DNA of 38,740 nt from Alistipes sp. (GTDB taxonomy: Bacteria > Bacteroidota > Bacteroidia > Bacteroidales > Rikenellaceae). Positions 16,477-25,289 of the stretch are shown in pieces. A model generated the notes under the pieces. It was given only the letters and a program-made list of their open reading frames with translations. It had not been told where the DNA came from and made no database searches. The DNA is taken from assembly GCA_017546345.1 (NCBI GenBank), contig JAFYXB010000038.1, positions 1-38,740 of the forward strand, given 5' to 3'. Position numbers and translations under genes: made by a program. The first letter of the stretch is position 1; each line of letters opens with the position of its first letter.

Positions 16477-17727
16477 ATGAAATACTTACATTTACCACTT
16501 GCAGTTCTACTTTGCGCAATGGTGCATATTGCCTGCTCGACAGATAATAGCGATGATGCGATTGTCGAGGGCGACATTGTCAATATGACAATTATCGCTG
16601 AGCAGACACGCACACACCTTAACAACGACGGCACAAAGGTAGAGTGGAACGACTCGGGCGAATACCTTATGGTATATCAGAGCGCCGAGGGTAACACTAT
16701 CAGCAACAAGAGTGGCGAGGCGGTCATTACTGATGGCTTGGCTAAGTTTGGCGTGTCGTTCTCGACCTCTGTGGCACAATCCTTCGAGTATAACGCTGTA
16801 TATCCTGCGGCGAGTGTCGCTGCGGATGCCACACCATCGGTGGATGATGTTGTCTTCACACTACCTGTCGCACAGCGACCCAGTGCAACATCTTTTGATA
16901 GTGCAGCCGACCTTCTGGTGGCACGTAGCATCACAACAACGACACAGAGCGAGTCGCTAAATATGGCCTTCAAGCGTATGGTTGCTATCGGTCGATTGTC
17001 GCTTGCAGGTGTTGATGATATGGATATTGCGAGCGTCGAACTTCGCGTTCCCGATGCCCATCTTGCGGGCAGCCTATCGCTAAATCTCTCGGAGGGTCAC
17101 ATCGCCGAGTACAACACTACGTCGGACTGTATCACAATCACTTACGACCAGCCTATCGATGCTTCGCAACCAATATTTTTCACTCTGCTACCTACAACTA
17201 TCGAGGCCAACGAGTCGTTCATCGTATCGGTCTACGATACAAGCGGCAATGCGCTATCTCGCGAGGTTCGACTACCCCGAGGTCGTTCGTTGAGCTTCGC
17301 GGCAGGTGACATGACCATCTTCAAGGTGAATATGGATGATAAAGGCTCGGAGGATGCCAACTTTGGAGCAATAGCAGGCGAGTGGCACTTGACAGAGTGG
17401 TGCGGAATGAGCAATAAGGAGTTCGACTTCGACATCTACCTTGATATTGATGCTTCGGGCAGCCTCACCCTATGGCAGCGTCTAACGCAGCATAGCTGGG
17501 AAAAGTTTACATCTACGGCATCCATCGACAATGGCGTGATATCGGGTACATACAGCGATAGCACAGCGTGGGGTAGTGACTACTATATCTCGGTTAGCGG
17601 CGACACGATGACCTGGACAAATACGGCAGATCCTACAGATGTGTCGATATACACACGTGCCGACATCCCAGATAACGTAGCGGAGTGCGAGGCGTTGAGT
17701 TCTAAGTTTAGCGCACCGTTGCTCTAA
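16477..17727 (+). CDS. Fimbrillin-like lipoprotein
   Basis: 416 aa. Signal peptide with lipobox (MVHIACS, Cys at residue 21). Residues about 30-290 follow the fimbrillin/Mfa1-like plan of Bacteroidetes: an N-terminal TRTHLNNDGTKVEWNDSGEYLMVYQ strand set, a central FKRMVAIGRLSLAG segment and IFFTLLPTTIEANESFIVSVYD. The last 110 residues (GEWHLTEWCGMSNKEF onward) are a separate lipocalin-like beta domain. Exported and processed by Lgt/signal peptidase II; the outer surface is likely. Last gene in the operon, ended by a perfect terminator. Confidence 0.65.
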   Translation: MKYLHLPLAVLLCAMVHIACSTDNSDDAIVEGDIVNMTIIAEQTRTHLNNDGTKVEWNDSGEYLMVYQSAEGNTISNKSGEAVITDGLAKFGVSFSTSVAQSFEYNAVYPAASVAADATPSVDDVVFTLPVAQRPSATSFDSAADLLVARSITTTTQSESLNMAFKRMVAIGRLSLAGVDDMDIASVELRVPDAHLAGSLSLNLSEGHIAEYNTTSDCITITYDQPIDASQPIFFTLLPTTIEANESFIVSVYDTSGNALSREVRLPRGRSLSFAAGDMTIFKVNMDDKGSEDANFGAIAGEWHLTEWCGMSNKEFDFDIYLDIDASGSLTLWQRLTQHSWEKFTSTASIDNGVISGTYSDSTAWGSDYYISVSGDTMTWTNTADPTDVSIYTRADIPDNVAECEALSSKFSAPLL

Positions 17728-17742
17728 ACATCTATGATACAA

Positions 17743-17785
17743 ACAATAAATGCGGGTCTGAGACAGCTCGCATTTATTGTTTTGT
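17743..17785. terminator. Bidirectional terminator shared by the fimbrillin operon and uvrC
   Basis: Perfect 12-bp stem, ACAATAAATGCG (17743-17754) with CGCATTTATTGT (17769-17780), 14-base loop, then TTTG TTTT on the plus strand. The uvrC stop codon (17774-17776) lies inside the right arm. Confidence 0.88.
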
Positions 17786-19600
17786 TTTCGCAGCAAAGTA
17801 GTCGAATATGGCTTGTGCGCGACTATCACCGACAACCGTACTAAGCTCCTCGACCGATGCTTGGCGTATTGCTTTAACACTTTTGAAATGGCGCAACAGA
17901 GCCATCTGACTCTTCTCGCCAATACCCTTAATCTGGTCAAGCTCGCTATTAATGAAATTGTTGCTTCGCTTCTGCCTGTGGAACGTAATACCGAAGCGGT
18001 GTGCCTCATCTCGAATATGGCATATCACCTTTAGCGGCTCACCCGTACGTGATAAGTAGTAGGGCGTAGGATCGTTAGGGTAGAAGACCTCCTCAATGCG
18101 CTTTGCAAGACCTACGATAGGCACACGACACTCTATACCGAGTTCGCACAACACGAGGTAGGCACTCGAGAGCTGTCCCTTACCACCATCAACTACGATT
18201 AGATCGGGTAGCTCGGCACCCTCCTCCAAAAGACGAGAGTAGCGGCGGTGGACAATCTCGCGCATCGACGCAAAGTCATCAGCGCCAACCACCGTCTTGA
18301 TATTGAAATGGCGATACTCCTTTCGTGAAGGCTTACCATTTCGGAATACGACGCACGAAGCCACGGGATTAGTACCCTGCAAATTGGAGTTGTCGAAACA
18401 CTCGATATATCGTGGCTCACGGTCGAGATTAAGTTCTCGCTTCATGGCCGCCATAAGCCTATCGGTATGACGCTCAGGATTCTTTATCTCGAGATTCTTC
18501 ATAATCTCGGCACGATATATTCGCGCACTGCGCAACGAGAACTCCAACAAATCGGCCTTCTCGCCACGTTTCGGCACAGTAAACGTCACACCATCGAAGA
18601 GCGTAGCTGCAGCCGGGAGATAGGGCACAATCACCTCGTGCGCAAGTTCACCAGCAATATTATCAACTATATGGCGTATCGCAGCAGCCAAAATCTCCGA
18701 CTCGTCGCTATCAACACCAGGCGTAAGGCGCACAGTCTGCACCGCGACCATCGAGCCATGGCGGATACGCAGGAAGTTACAGAATACTACGTCATCATCC
18801 ATAAGCAGCGAGAAGACATCGCAATCGACAATCTTGGAGCTAACAATCACCGAGCGCGACTGATAGTTCTCCAGCGACTTTAGACGCTGTTTATAACCCT
18901 CGGCGACCTCGAATTTGAGCTCCATGGCGGCACGCATCATCTCCTCCTCCAACCAACGGCGTACAGGACGCAAATCACCCTTCAGTACCGACTGTACAAG
19001 AGCTATACTCTCGGCATACTCCTCCTCGCTCTCCGCACCAATGCAAGGTGCTTTGCAGTTGCCAAGATGATACTGCAGACAGACCGAATGCTTACCTGCT
19101 TTAATAGATGAGTTGGATAGGTTTAACTTACAAGTACGCAGAGGTATAACCTCGCGTATAAACTCTAGAATAGAGCGCTGCATCGAGATTGAGCCATAGG
19201 GTCCGAAATATTGCGAGCCATCACGCAGTAGCTGTCGTGTAGACTGCACTCGAGGGAAGGGCTCACGACGGATAACTATCCACGGGTAGGTCTTATCATC
19301 CTTTAGCAAAATGTTATAACGAGGCTGCAAACTCTTAATCAACGAGTTCTCCAACAGTAGTGCATCCTGCTCGCTGTTTACCACTATATGGCGAATATCG
19401 ACAATCTGCTTAACTAGCACTATTACCTTTGCCGAGTGATCACGATTTTCGACAAAGTAGGACGACACACGCTTACGCAACGACTTAGCCTTACCCACGT
19501 AGATAACAACACCGTTGCGGTCTACAAATTGGTAGACGCCCGGTGAATGGGGTAGTGCCGCAACCTGCTCGCGGATATGTTGGCGTATCATCTCGTTCAT
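17774..19600 (-). CDS. uvrC: UvrABC excinuclease subunit C
   Basis: 608 aa from ATG at 19600 (a TTG three codons earlier is possible but less likely). Order: GIY-YIG nuclease domain (PGVYQF and VVIYVGKAKSLRKRVSSYF, about residues 20-95), a UVR motif region near 200-240, the RNase H-like second nuclease half (YIECFDNSNLQGTNPVASCVVF, about 380 onward, with VVDGGKGQL near 455) and C-terminal helix-hairpin-helix repeats (IKGIGEKSQMALLRHF, and a second hairpin near the end). UvrC makes both incisions in nucleotide excision repair in the cytoplasm. Transcribed alone, divergent from the HAD gene. Confidence 0.97.
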   Translation of the reverse strand: MNEMIRQHIREQVAALPHSPGVYQFVDRNGVVIYVGKAKSLRKRVSSYFVENRDHSAKVIVLVKQIVDIRHIVVNSEQDALLLENSLIKSLQPRYNILLKDDKTYPWIVIRREPFPRVQSTRQLLRDGSQYFGPYGSISMQRSILEFIREVIPLRTCKLNLSNSSIKAGKHSVCLQYHLGNCKAPCIGAESEEEYAESIALVQSVLKGDLRPVRRWLEEEMMRAAMELKFEVAEGYKQRLKSLENYQSRSVIVSSKIVDCDVFSLLMDDDVVFCNFLRIRHGSMVAVQTVRLTPGVDSDESEILAAAIRHIVDNIAGELAHEVIVPYLPAAATLFDGVTFTVPKRGEKADLLEFSLRSARIYRAEIMKNLEIKNPERHTDRLMAAMKRELNLDREPRYIECFDNSNLQGTNPVASCVVFRNGKPSRKEYRHFNIKTVVGADDFASMREIVHRRYSRLLEEGAELPDLIVVDGGKGQLSSAYLVLCELGIECRVPIVGLAKRIEEVFYPNDPTPYYLSRTGEPLKVICHIRDEAHRFGITFHRQKRSNNFINSELDQIKGIGEKSQMALLRHFKSVKAIRQASVEELSTVVGDSRAQAIFDYFAAKTKQ

Positions 19601-19606
19601 CGGATG

Positions 19607-19614
19607 CAAAGTTA
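19607..19614 (-). promoter_or_regulatory. -7 box of uvrC, leaderless position
   Basis: Minus strand TAACTTTG, ending 6 bases before the uvrC ATG at 19600. Transcription should begin at or within a few bases of the start codon. No clear -33 element. Confidence 0.5.
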
Positions 19615-19727
19615 GTAAAAATCACGAAACTATTGCCACCAAAGAGTCTTATTCAGGCTGCATTGCGCAATAAGCTGCATTTCATCTCGCCAAAATAACC
19701 ATTCAGAGAAAAAGTAGAGCCAAAAGA

Positions 19728-19758
19728 TTGTCTTTTTCAAATATAATAATTATATTTG
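19728..19758 (+). promoter_or_regulatory. Promoter of the HAD/malQ operon, leaderless position
   Basis: TTG at 19728-19730, 20 bp spacer, TATATTTG at 19751-19758. The ATG lies at 19764, five bases past the box, so the transcript is expected to be leaderless or nearly so. Confidence 0.7.
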
Positions 19759-19763
19759 TGAGT

Positions 19764-20366
19764 ATGAAACCGATTGTAAATGTAGTCTTCGACCTTGGCG
19801 GTGTGCTTTTCTCGCGTGATCCCCGCAAGTTCGAGCCCGAGTTTATAGAGTATTTCTCATATATCCACCTTCCTCAGATGCCTCGCTTCTGGGAGGATTA
19901 CGACCGTGGTGTAGTATCGTTCGACGAGGTGGTAACGTCGGTTGCCGACTACAACAACTCCTCTCGCGAATTGGCCGAGAGCAACATCCGTCGCTCGATA
20001 GTGACACAGGAGGCTATCGTGCCCACAGCAGAGCTTATTACCAAGCTACGTGAGGCGGGACTTCGCCTTTTTGTGCTCTCGAATATGTCGCGTGAGTTTA
20101 TCGATTTCTTGCGTGAGCAACCCGTATACAGACTCTTCGATGGCGATGTAGTATCGTGCGAGGAGGGTGTCATTAAGCCCGAAGCAGAGATCTACAATCT
20201 GCTCACCGAGCGCTACAATCTCGACCCAAGCGAGACACTCTTTATCGACGACCGCAAGGCCAATATCGATGCGGCTGAGGCTTTGGGATGGCAGGGATAT
20301 CTCTTTACTACGGCCAAGGCCAAGGAGTGCTGTGAGGAGCTACACGAACTAATACTTAAGAAGTAA
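19764..20366 (+). CDS. HAD-family phosphatase (YihX-like)
   Basis: 200 aa from ATG at 19764 (a longer frame from TTG at 19728 would include the promoter and is rejected). HAD motif I is FDLGGVLFS, nucleophile Asp10 with the second Asp replaced by Gly as in YihX-type enzymes; motif II LFVLSNMS near residue 110; motif III/IV KPEAEIY and LFIDDRKANIDAAEALG near 145-165. YihX hydrolyses alpha-D-glucose-1-phosphate. The 4-alpha-glucanotransferase gene follows 31 bases later, which suits a sugar phosphate substrate, but the substrate is inference. Confidence 0.8.
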   Translation: MKPIVNVVFDLGGVLFSRDPRKFEPEFIEYFSYIHLPQMPRFWEDYDRGVVSFDEVVTSVADYNNSSRELAESNIRRSIVTQEAIVPTAELITKLREAGLRLFVLSNMSREFIDFLREQPVYRLFDGDVVSCEEGVIKPEAEIYNLLTERYNLDPSETLFIDDRKANIDAAEALGWQGYLFTTAKAKECCEELHELILKK

Positions 20367-20397
20367 AACACTAAGAACACATTAAATATTTAGGTAT

Positions 20398-22857
20398 ATG
20401 ACACTAAATCTAAGATTGGAGTATCGTACTGCGTATGGCGAGGAGCTATACGTAGTCGTATGTTCAGGTCGCGAGAAGGCCTATCCGATGCAGTACATCG
20501 GCGAGGCTCTTTGGGGTGCGACACTGAAGGTTACAGCCACTAAGGAGCTAAAATATCGCTACGAGGTGCGCTACGGAGATGAAGTGATTCGCCGTGAGTG
20601 GGGTAACGAGCATACCCTCGCACTCGATGGCAAGTGTGAGAAGGTGCGCATTGAGGATCGTTGGCACTCTATGCCCGCAGATCGCTCGTTCTACTCATCA
20701 ATGTTCACTGACGGCATCTTCCGTCGCGACAACGCAGGCAAGAAACTACAGCCCGTAGCCGAGGGTACGCTCACATTGCGTGCCGAGATCGCCGTGGTAC
20801 GCCCCACACAGAAGGTTGTTGTGGTAGGTGACGGCAAGGCACTCGGTAATTGGGATGTTGCTAAGGGCTTGGAGCTTAGCTGCGCAGGTATGCCCGTATG
20901 GAGCGTACGTATGAAGGCGCCTAAGGCACCTTTCTCTTATAAGTTTGTCTTGGTAAATAGCGAGAGTGGCGCTGTCGAGGCTTGGCAGTCGGGCAACAAC
21001 TACTACTTTGGCGATACAGTAGCCGAGGGCGAGGCGTTGGTTGTCGAGGGCTTGCGTCCATATTTCGACATGGCAGCATGGCGCGGTGCGGGTGTTGCAG
21101 TTCCCGTCTTCTCGTTGCGTTCGAAGGAGAGCTTTGGTGTTGGTGAGTTCCGCGATTTGCGCTTGTTGGTTGATTGGGCAGCCGCTACAGGTCAGTCTAT
21201 CATCCAGATTTTGCCTATCAATGATACCACAATGACCCACACATGGCAGGACTCATACCCCTATAACGCTAACTCTACGTTTGCGCTCCACCCAATGTTC
21301 TTGCATCTCCAGGATGTAGGTACACTCAAGGACAAGGAGGCTCAGCAGCGCTACGAGGAGCTTGGTCGCGAGCTCAACACACTACCTAACGTAGACTACG
21401 AGCGCGTGAACAACGCTAAGCGTGAGTACTTGCGTCAGTTGTTCGCCGAGCAGGGCGCTAAGACTCTTGCATCTAAGGAGTTTAAGGCGTTCCTTGCAGC
21501 TAACGAGGAGTGGTTGCGTCCCTATGCTGTATTCTGCGCATTGCGCGATGAGAAGAATACTCCCGATTTCTCGGCTTGGGGCTCTATGGCGAAGTACACC
21601 AAGGCTAAGGCTACGAAGTATGAGAAGGAGCACGCCGACGAGGTGGCATTTAACTACTTCTTGCAGTATCACCTCTCGAAGCAGTTGCGCGATGCACGCG
21701 ATTATGCACACGCTCACGGCGTAGTTTTGAAGGGCGATATTCCAATTGGTATCTCTCGCACAAGCGTTGATGCTTGGGTATATCCCGAGTTGTTCAACAT
21801 GGACTCATCAGCAGGTGCTCCACCCGATGACTTCTCAGTTATGGGTCAGAACTGGGGCTTCCCAACATATAACTGGGCTAAGATGGCCGAGGATGGCTAC
21901 GCATGGTGGAAGGCTCGCTTCGTGAAGATGGCCGAGTACTTCGATGCATACCGTATCGACCATATCTTGGGCTTCTTCCGCATCTGGGAGATTCCGCTCG
22001 ACGCTGTAAATGCTCTCTTGGGACGCTTCAACCCAGCACTTCCATTCTCGTATGAGGAGATGCAGGGCTACGGCTTCAACTTCGATGCGGGCTGGCAGAC
22101 TGCATATGTTGGCCACCACGACAACGTATTGTTCGTCGAAGATAAGTTGCAGAAGGGTAAGTACCACCCACGTATCTCGGCACACTCTACAGAGTGCTAC
22201 AGCTGGTTGTCTGACGACCAGAAGGCTGCTTACAACCGTCTCTACGACGATTTCTTCTATCGTCGTCACAACGAGTTCTGGAAGTGGGAGGCACTCAAGA
22301 AGCTTCCTCCATTGATCGAGGCTACAGGTATGCTCGTATGTGGCGAGGATCTCGGCATGATTCCCGACTGCGTTGCTTCGGTGATGTCTGGCGAGCAGAT
22401 TCTCTCGCTCGAGATTCAGCGTATGCCTAAGGATCCTAAGGTGGAGTTTGGCTCAACATACGACTACCCATACTTGTCGGTATGTACCACAGGTACACAC
22501 GATATGAACCCATTGCGTGCTTGGTGGGAGGAGGATAGAGGCGTAACACAGCGTTTCTACAACCACGTGCTTGGCGCATGGGGCGAGGCTCCCTACTTCT
22601 GCGAGCCGTGGATCGCAGAGCAGGTTGTAGCTATGCACCTCAAGTCACCCGCAATGCTCACCATTTTGCCTTTGCAGGATTGGTTGGCAATGGATGGCAA
22701 CCTACGTCGCGAGAACCCACATGACGAGCGTATCAACGTGCCTGCAAACTCACGCCACTACTGGCGCTACCGTATGCACCTCACGCTCGAGGAGTTGCTC
22801 TCTTCGGAGGAGCTCAACCGCAATGTTCTCCAGAAGATTGCCGAGTCGGGCCGATAG
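20398..22857 (+). CDS. malQ: 4-alpha-glucanotransferase with N-terminal starch-binding modules
   Basis: 819 aa. Two CBM20-like modules (about residues 1-90 and 118-215; the second shows VVVVGDGKALGNWDVAKGLEL) precede a GH77 catalytic domain (about 235-819). Active-site residues by alignment to the family: Asp521 in YRIDHILGF (nucleophile), Glu650 in VCGEDLGM (acid/base), Asp702 in GTHDM. Other GH77 marks: IGISRTSVDAWVYPELF and SAGAPPDDFSVMGQNWGFPTYNW. The enzyme transfers glucan chains in maltodextrin/glycogen metabolism, in the cytoplasm (no signal peptide). CBM20 fusions are usual in Bacteroides MalQ. Followed by a strong terminator. Confidence 0.93.
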   Translation: MTLNLRLEYRTAYGEELYVVVCSGREKAYPMQYIGEALWGATLKVTATKELKYRYEVRYGDEVIRREWGNEHTLALDGKCEKVRIEDRWHSMPADRSFYSSMFTDGIFRRDNAGKKLQPVAEGTLTLRAEIAVVRPTQKVVVVGDGKALGNWDVAKGLELSCAGMPVWSVRMKAPKAPFSYKFVLVNSESGAVEAWQSGNNYYFGDTVAEGEALVVEGLRPYFDMAAWRGAGVAVPVFSLRSKESFGVGEFRDLRLLVDWAAATGQSIIQILPINDTTMTHTWQDSYPYNANSTFALHPMFLHLQDVGTLKDKEAQQRYEELGRELNTLPNVDYERVNNAKREYLRQLFAEQGAKTLASKEFKAFLAANEEWLRPYAVFCALRDEKNTPDFSAWGSMAKYTKAKATKYEKEHADEVAFNYFLQYHLSKQLRDARDYAHAHGVVLKGDIPIGISRTSVDAWVYPELFNMDSSAGAPPDDFSVMGQNWGFPTYNWAKMAEDGYAWWKARFVKMAEYFDAYRIDHILGFFRIWEIPLDAVNALLGRFNPALPFSYEEMQGYGFNFDAGWQTAYVGHHDNVLFVEDKLQKGKYHPRISAHSTECYSWLSDDQKAAYNRLYDDFFYRRHNEFWKWEALKKLPPLIEATGMLVCGEDLGMIPDCVASVMSGEQILSLEIQRMPKDPKVEFGSTYDYPYLSVCTTGTHDMNPLRAWWEEDRGVTQRFYNHVLGAWGEAPYFCEPWIAEQVVAMHLKSPAMLTILPLQDWLAMDGNLRRENPHDERINVPANSRHYWRYRMHLTLEELLSSEELNRNVLQKIAESGR

Positions 22858-22877
22858 CCTACGATAGGGTGTAAAAG

Positions 22878-22920
22878 AATAGGGAAGAGCTGATATACAG
22901 ACTCTTCCCTATTTCATTTT
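22878..22920. terminator. Bidirectional terminator after malQ
   Basis: Perfect 12-bp stem AATAGGGAAGAG (22878-22889) with CTCTTCCCTATT (22902-22913), 12-base loop, then TCATTTT on the plus strand and CTTTTAC on the minus strand. It serves both convergent genes. Confidence 0.88.
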
Positions 22921-22936
22921 ATGTATTACTTTTACC

Positions 22937-23755
22937 CTACCTACTCATATCAACCAGAGCATAATCCCCCTCAAACTTCACGATATATCGCTCGGAAGGG
23001 TAGGCATCCGTAGCCTCGAGCATAACCGAGAGCGTAAGTTTGCATCCCTCGACCGTGAGCGTGCCGCTTGTATATCTTCGTTGCAACACCGCATTACCCC
23101 GAGAATCGTTCTCCTGATACCAGCTAAAGTAGGCAAACGTACCCGACGCTCCCGAGCTGCCATCGTAGGTGTACACGCCATCGGGCACACGGAAGTTTCC
23201 GTCTACTGGCTCGGCATCGAGAAACAAATCGACAATATAGTAATATGTATCGGGCTTGCACGTAAGATTGCGATAATCAAGGCCGTTATCACTGAAACAT
23301 ATGTAGTAGTTATTTATCGACGTCGCCTTCGTGCCGTAGTAGTGGCCCGTGACCATAGGAGCCTCGACCACCGTATCGGGAGCTACGCCAGCCTGAGTGA
23401 TCACAACATCACACGACACATCTCTGATGAATAGTGTAACCGTAGCTACACGAGGTTCGGATGATTCGTTACGCGCAATATGGTATGTCACCTTGCCATA
23501 TACCGAGCAATCCAACGCCGTAACCCACTCTACATCAGCCGTAGCGTGAACAGAGTCACCATAAATAATCTCTGTATCAGCAGCTCTCTCCAACGTATAG
23601 TTGATAAAGCCTACGACACTGCCACAACCAACACTCACCTCCTGGCTTGTCGTCACCCTTAAGTCATAGGCAGGTAAATCCTGATGATCGTCCGTTTCAC
23701 ATGCCACAAACATCAGAGACACGAGCGACATAAATAGCAATAGTATTCTCTTCAT
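22937..23755 (-). CDS. BACON-domain-like lipoprotein
   Basis: 272 aa from ATG at 23755 (a longer frame exists but the lipoprotein signal MKRILLLFMSLVSLMFVACE starts here, lipid Cys at residue 19). The next ~90 residues have the BACON pattern: a W near VEWVTALDC, then N at IARNESSEPRVATVTLFIRD and a closing VVITQAG. The C-terminal half (about 135-272) is an unrecognised beta-rich domain with many Tyr. BACON domains occur in Bacteroidetes surface lipoproteins, some of them glycan-binding. Divergent from the VanX-like gene. Confidence 0.65.
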   Translation of the reverse strand: MKRILLLFMSLVSLMFVACETDDHQDLPAYDLRVTTSQEVSVGCGSVVGFINYTLERAADTEIIYGDSVHATADVEWVTALDCSVYGKVTYHIARNESSEPRVATVTLFIRDVSCDVVITQAGVAPDTVVEAPMVTGHYYGTKATSINNYYICFSDNGLDYRNLTCKPDTYYYIVDLFLDAEPVDGNFRVPDGVYTYDGSSGASGTFAYFSWYQENDSRGNAVLQRRYTSGTLTVEGCKLTLSVMLEATDAYPSERYIVKFEGDYALVDMSR

Positions 23756-23793
23756 AACAATACTTGTCGAATAATAGGGTAGTCTATACTCTG

Positions 23794-23801
23794 CAAAAGT
23801 A
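23794..23801 (-). promoter_or_regulatory. -7 box of the BACON-type lipoprotein gene
   Basis: Minus strand TACTTTTG, about 38 bases before the start at 23755. No good -33 element. Confidence 0.4.
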
Positions 23802-23844
23802 GAAAAAATCTCGAAAACCACACCTTAGAACAACCAAAATATCG

Positions 23845-23852
23845 TACATTTG
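23845..23852 (+). promoter_or_regulatory. -7 box of the VanX-like gene
   Basis: TACATTTG, 17 bases before the ATG at 23870. No good TTTG upstream. Forms a divergent pair with the lipoprotein gene promoter. Confidence 0.45.
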
Positions 23853-23869
23853 TCATAAATTAAGTCGTT

Positions 23870-24634
23870 ATGATTCGCCGTATTACACCTATATATATTA
23901 TTGGATGCCTTTTCGTATCTCTATTTTCGCACTATAACGCATTGGCGCAGAGCTATGTTGAATCCCTCGAGGTAGATTTCGACAAGCAGATGCGCGAATA
24001 TGGACTTGTGGATATCGCCGTGCTGGATAGCTCGATACTTGTCGATCTACGCTACTCGGGCAAAGATAATTTCTTGGGCGAGGATATGTATGGCGAACTA
24101 AATCATGCTTATCTCGAGGCTGAGTTTGCCAAAAGGGTAGTTGCAGCACAAAGCGAACTGCGACGTCGTAATCCCAATCTACGCCTGCTCATCTACGATG
24201 CTGCACGACCTCTGAGCGTTCAGCGACGTATGCGACGTATGGTCGAGGGTACGACATTCGAGTCGTTCGTGGCAGATGGAACTAAAGGTGGCCGCCATAA
24301 CTATGGTGTGGCTGTGGATGTTACGTTGTCAACCGAGGATGGTACACCGCTTGATATGGGCACTCCGTTTGACGATTTTAGCGATGCAGCGGCTGTGAAG
24401 CTAACGCCCGATAGTTCGGGCCCCGCGACACGCACCATAGAACACTATCGTGCAGACTTAACGAAGATGCAACAACTTGGGCTGATTTCTAAAGAAGTAG
24501 TGAGCAACCGCATGCTCCTTATCGAGGTTATGCACTCGGTGGGTCTTGTGCCATATCGACGCGAATGGTGGCACTTCGAGGAGTGTATGTCAATGACAAA
24601 GACTCGCGAGAAGTACACACTTCTCGACTTTTAA
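23870..24634 (+). CDS. D-alanyl-D-alanine dipeptidase, VanX/DdpX-like (M15 family)
   Basis: 254 aa with signal peptide (cut near ALAQS, residue 27). Zinc peptidase marks: GRHNYGVAVD with His143 and Asp150 (SxHxxGxAxD form), EWWHFEE with Glu232 and His235 (ExxWH), and Arg113 in IYDAARP, the counterpart of the substrate-contacting Arg. The enzyme cleaves D-Ala-D-Ala dipeptides. The export signal places it in the periplasm, so it probably recycles or trims peptidoglycan pieces rather than conferring vancomycin resistance; no VanH/VanA genes are adjacent. Close M15 relatives are the alternative. Confidence 0.8.
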   Translation: MIRRITPIYIIGCLFVSLFSHYNALAQSYVESLEVDFDKQMREYGLVDIAVLDSSILVDLRYSGKDNFLGEDMYGELNHAYLEAEFAKRVVAAQSELRRRNPNLRLLIYDAARPLSVQRRMRRMVEGTTFESFVADGTKGGRHNYGVAVDVTLSTEDGTPLDMGTPFDDFSDAAAVKLTPDSSGPATRTIEHYRADLTKMQQLGLISKEVVSNRMLLIEVMHSVGLVPYRREWWHFEECMSMTKTREKYTLLDF

Positions 24635-24660
24635 ATGTCTGATATTACAGTTATTATACG

Positions 24661-25155
24661 TTATATCTTATCCGATACTGCAACTATAATATCCTTAAGA
24701 ATATAGTATAACATCATACCTCCCGTAACGAGTTTCAGACCCGTACCCGTGAAGAACGAGAGCAACGAGCCGCATGCCACCTTGAAAGCACGCTCCTTAT
24801 TCGTGTTGTTGAGCAGCTCACCGACAAATGCTCCCACAAATGGACCGAGGATGATGCCCCAAGGGCCAAATAGTATTCCAGCAAATACACCAATATTTGC
24901 ACCCATTATACCTCGCTTCGAGCCACCAAAGAGTTTGCTAAAGTAACCAGGCAACACGTAATCCAAGGCAATTACCACAAGCGACACGACACCCCATACG
25001 ATAAGCTGTGTATTGGTTATCGCTGACCACGATGCAAGGTTGATAAGTAGTAAGCCGACAAACGATACGACTGTTCCAGGAAGTACGGGTACGACAGCAC
25101 CAAGCAAGCCGATCAATCCACACAAGAGAGCCAATATAGCGAGAAGAATATCCAT
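24661..25155 (-). CDS. DUF456 family membrane protein
   Basis: 164 aa, small integral membrane protein with about four hydrophobic segments. The glycine-rich stretch GIMGANIGVFAGILFGPWGIILGPFVGAFVGELL (about residues 82-116) is the hallmark of DUF456, a family of unknown function. Convergent with the VanX-like gene (26 bases between stops; I see no strong terminator there). No clear operon partner; its promoter region (25156-25289) is AT rich with no consensus box. Confidence 0.85.
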   Translation of the reverse strand: MDILLAILALLCGLIGLLGAVVPVLPGTVVSFVGLLLINLASWSAITNTQLIVWGVVSLVVIALDYVLPGYFSKLFGGSKRGIMGANIGVFAGILFGPWGIILGPFVGAFVGELLNNTNKERAFKVACGSLLSFFTGTGLKLVTGGMMLYYILKDIIVAVSDKI

Positions 25156-25289
25156 TCAAATAGAGTTTTATTTATTAACGATACAAGTATATAGTTTAGT
25201 TTCTCTAAAAACGATTAAACATATAATAATGAGTTATCACACTAACTTAATTTAACATAATGTAAATATTACGCCAAGTAATAGTATTA

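Noticed and set aside
19728..19763. Upstream TTG start for the HAD gene
   Set aside because: It would place the consensus promoter inside the coding region and adds an unrelated hydrophobic leader before the HAD motif.
23870..24634. Vancomycin resistance gene
   Set aside because: VanX-like catalytic residues are present but the protein is exported and there are no VanH, VanA or VanRS genes; chromosomal DdpX-like use is more likely.
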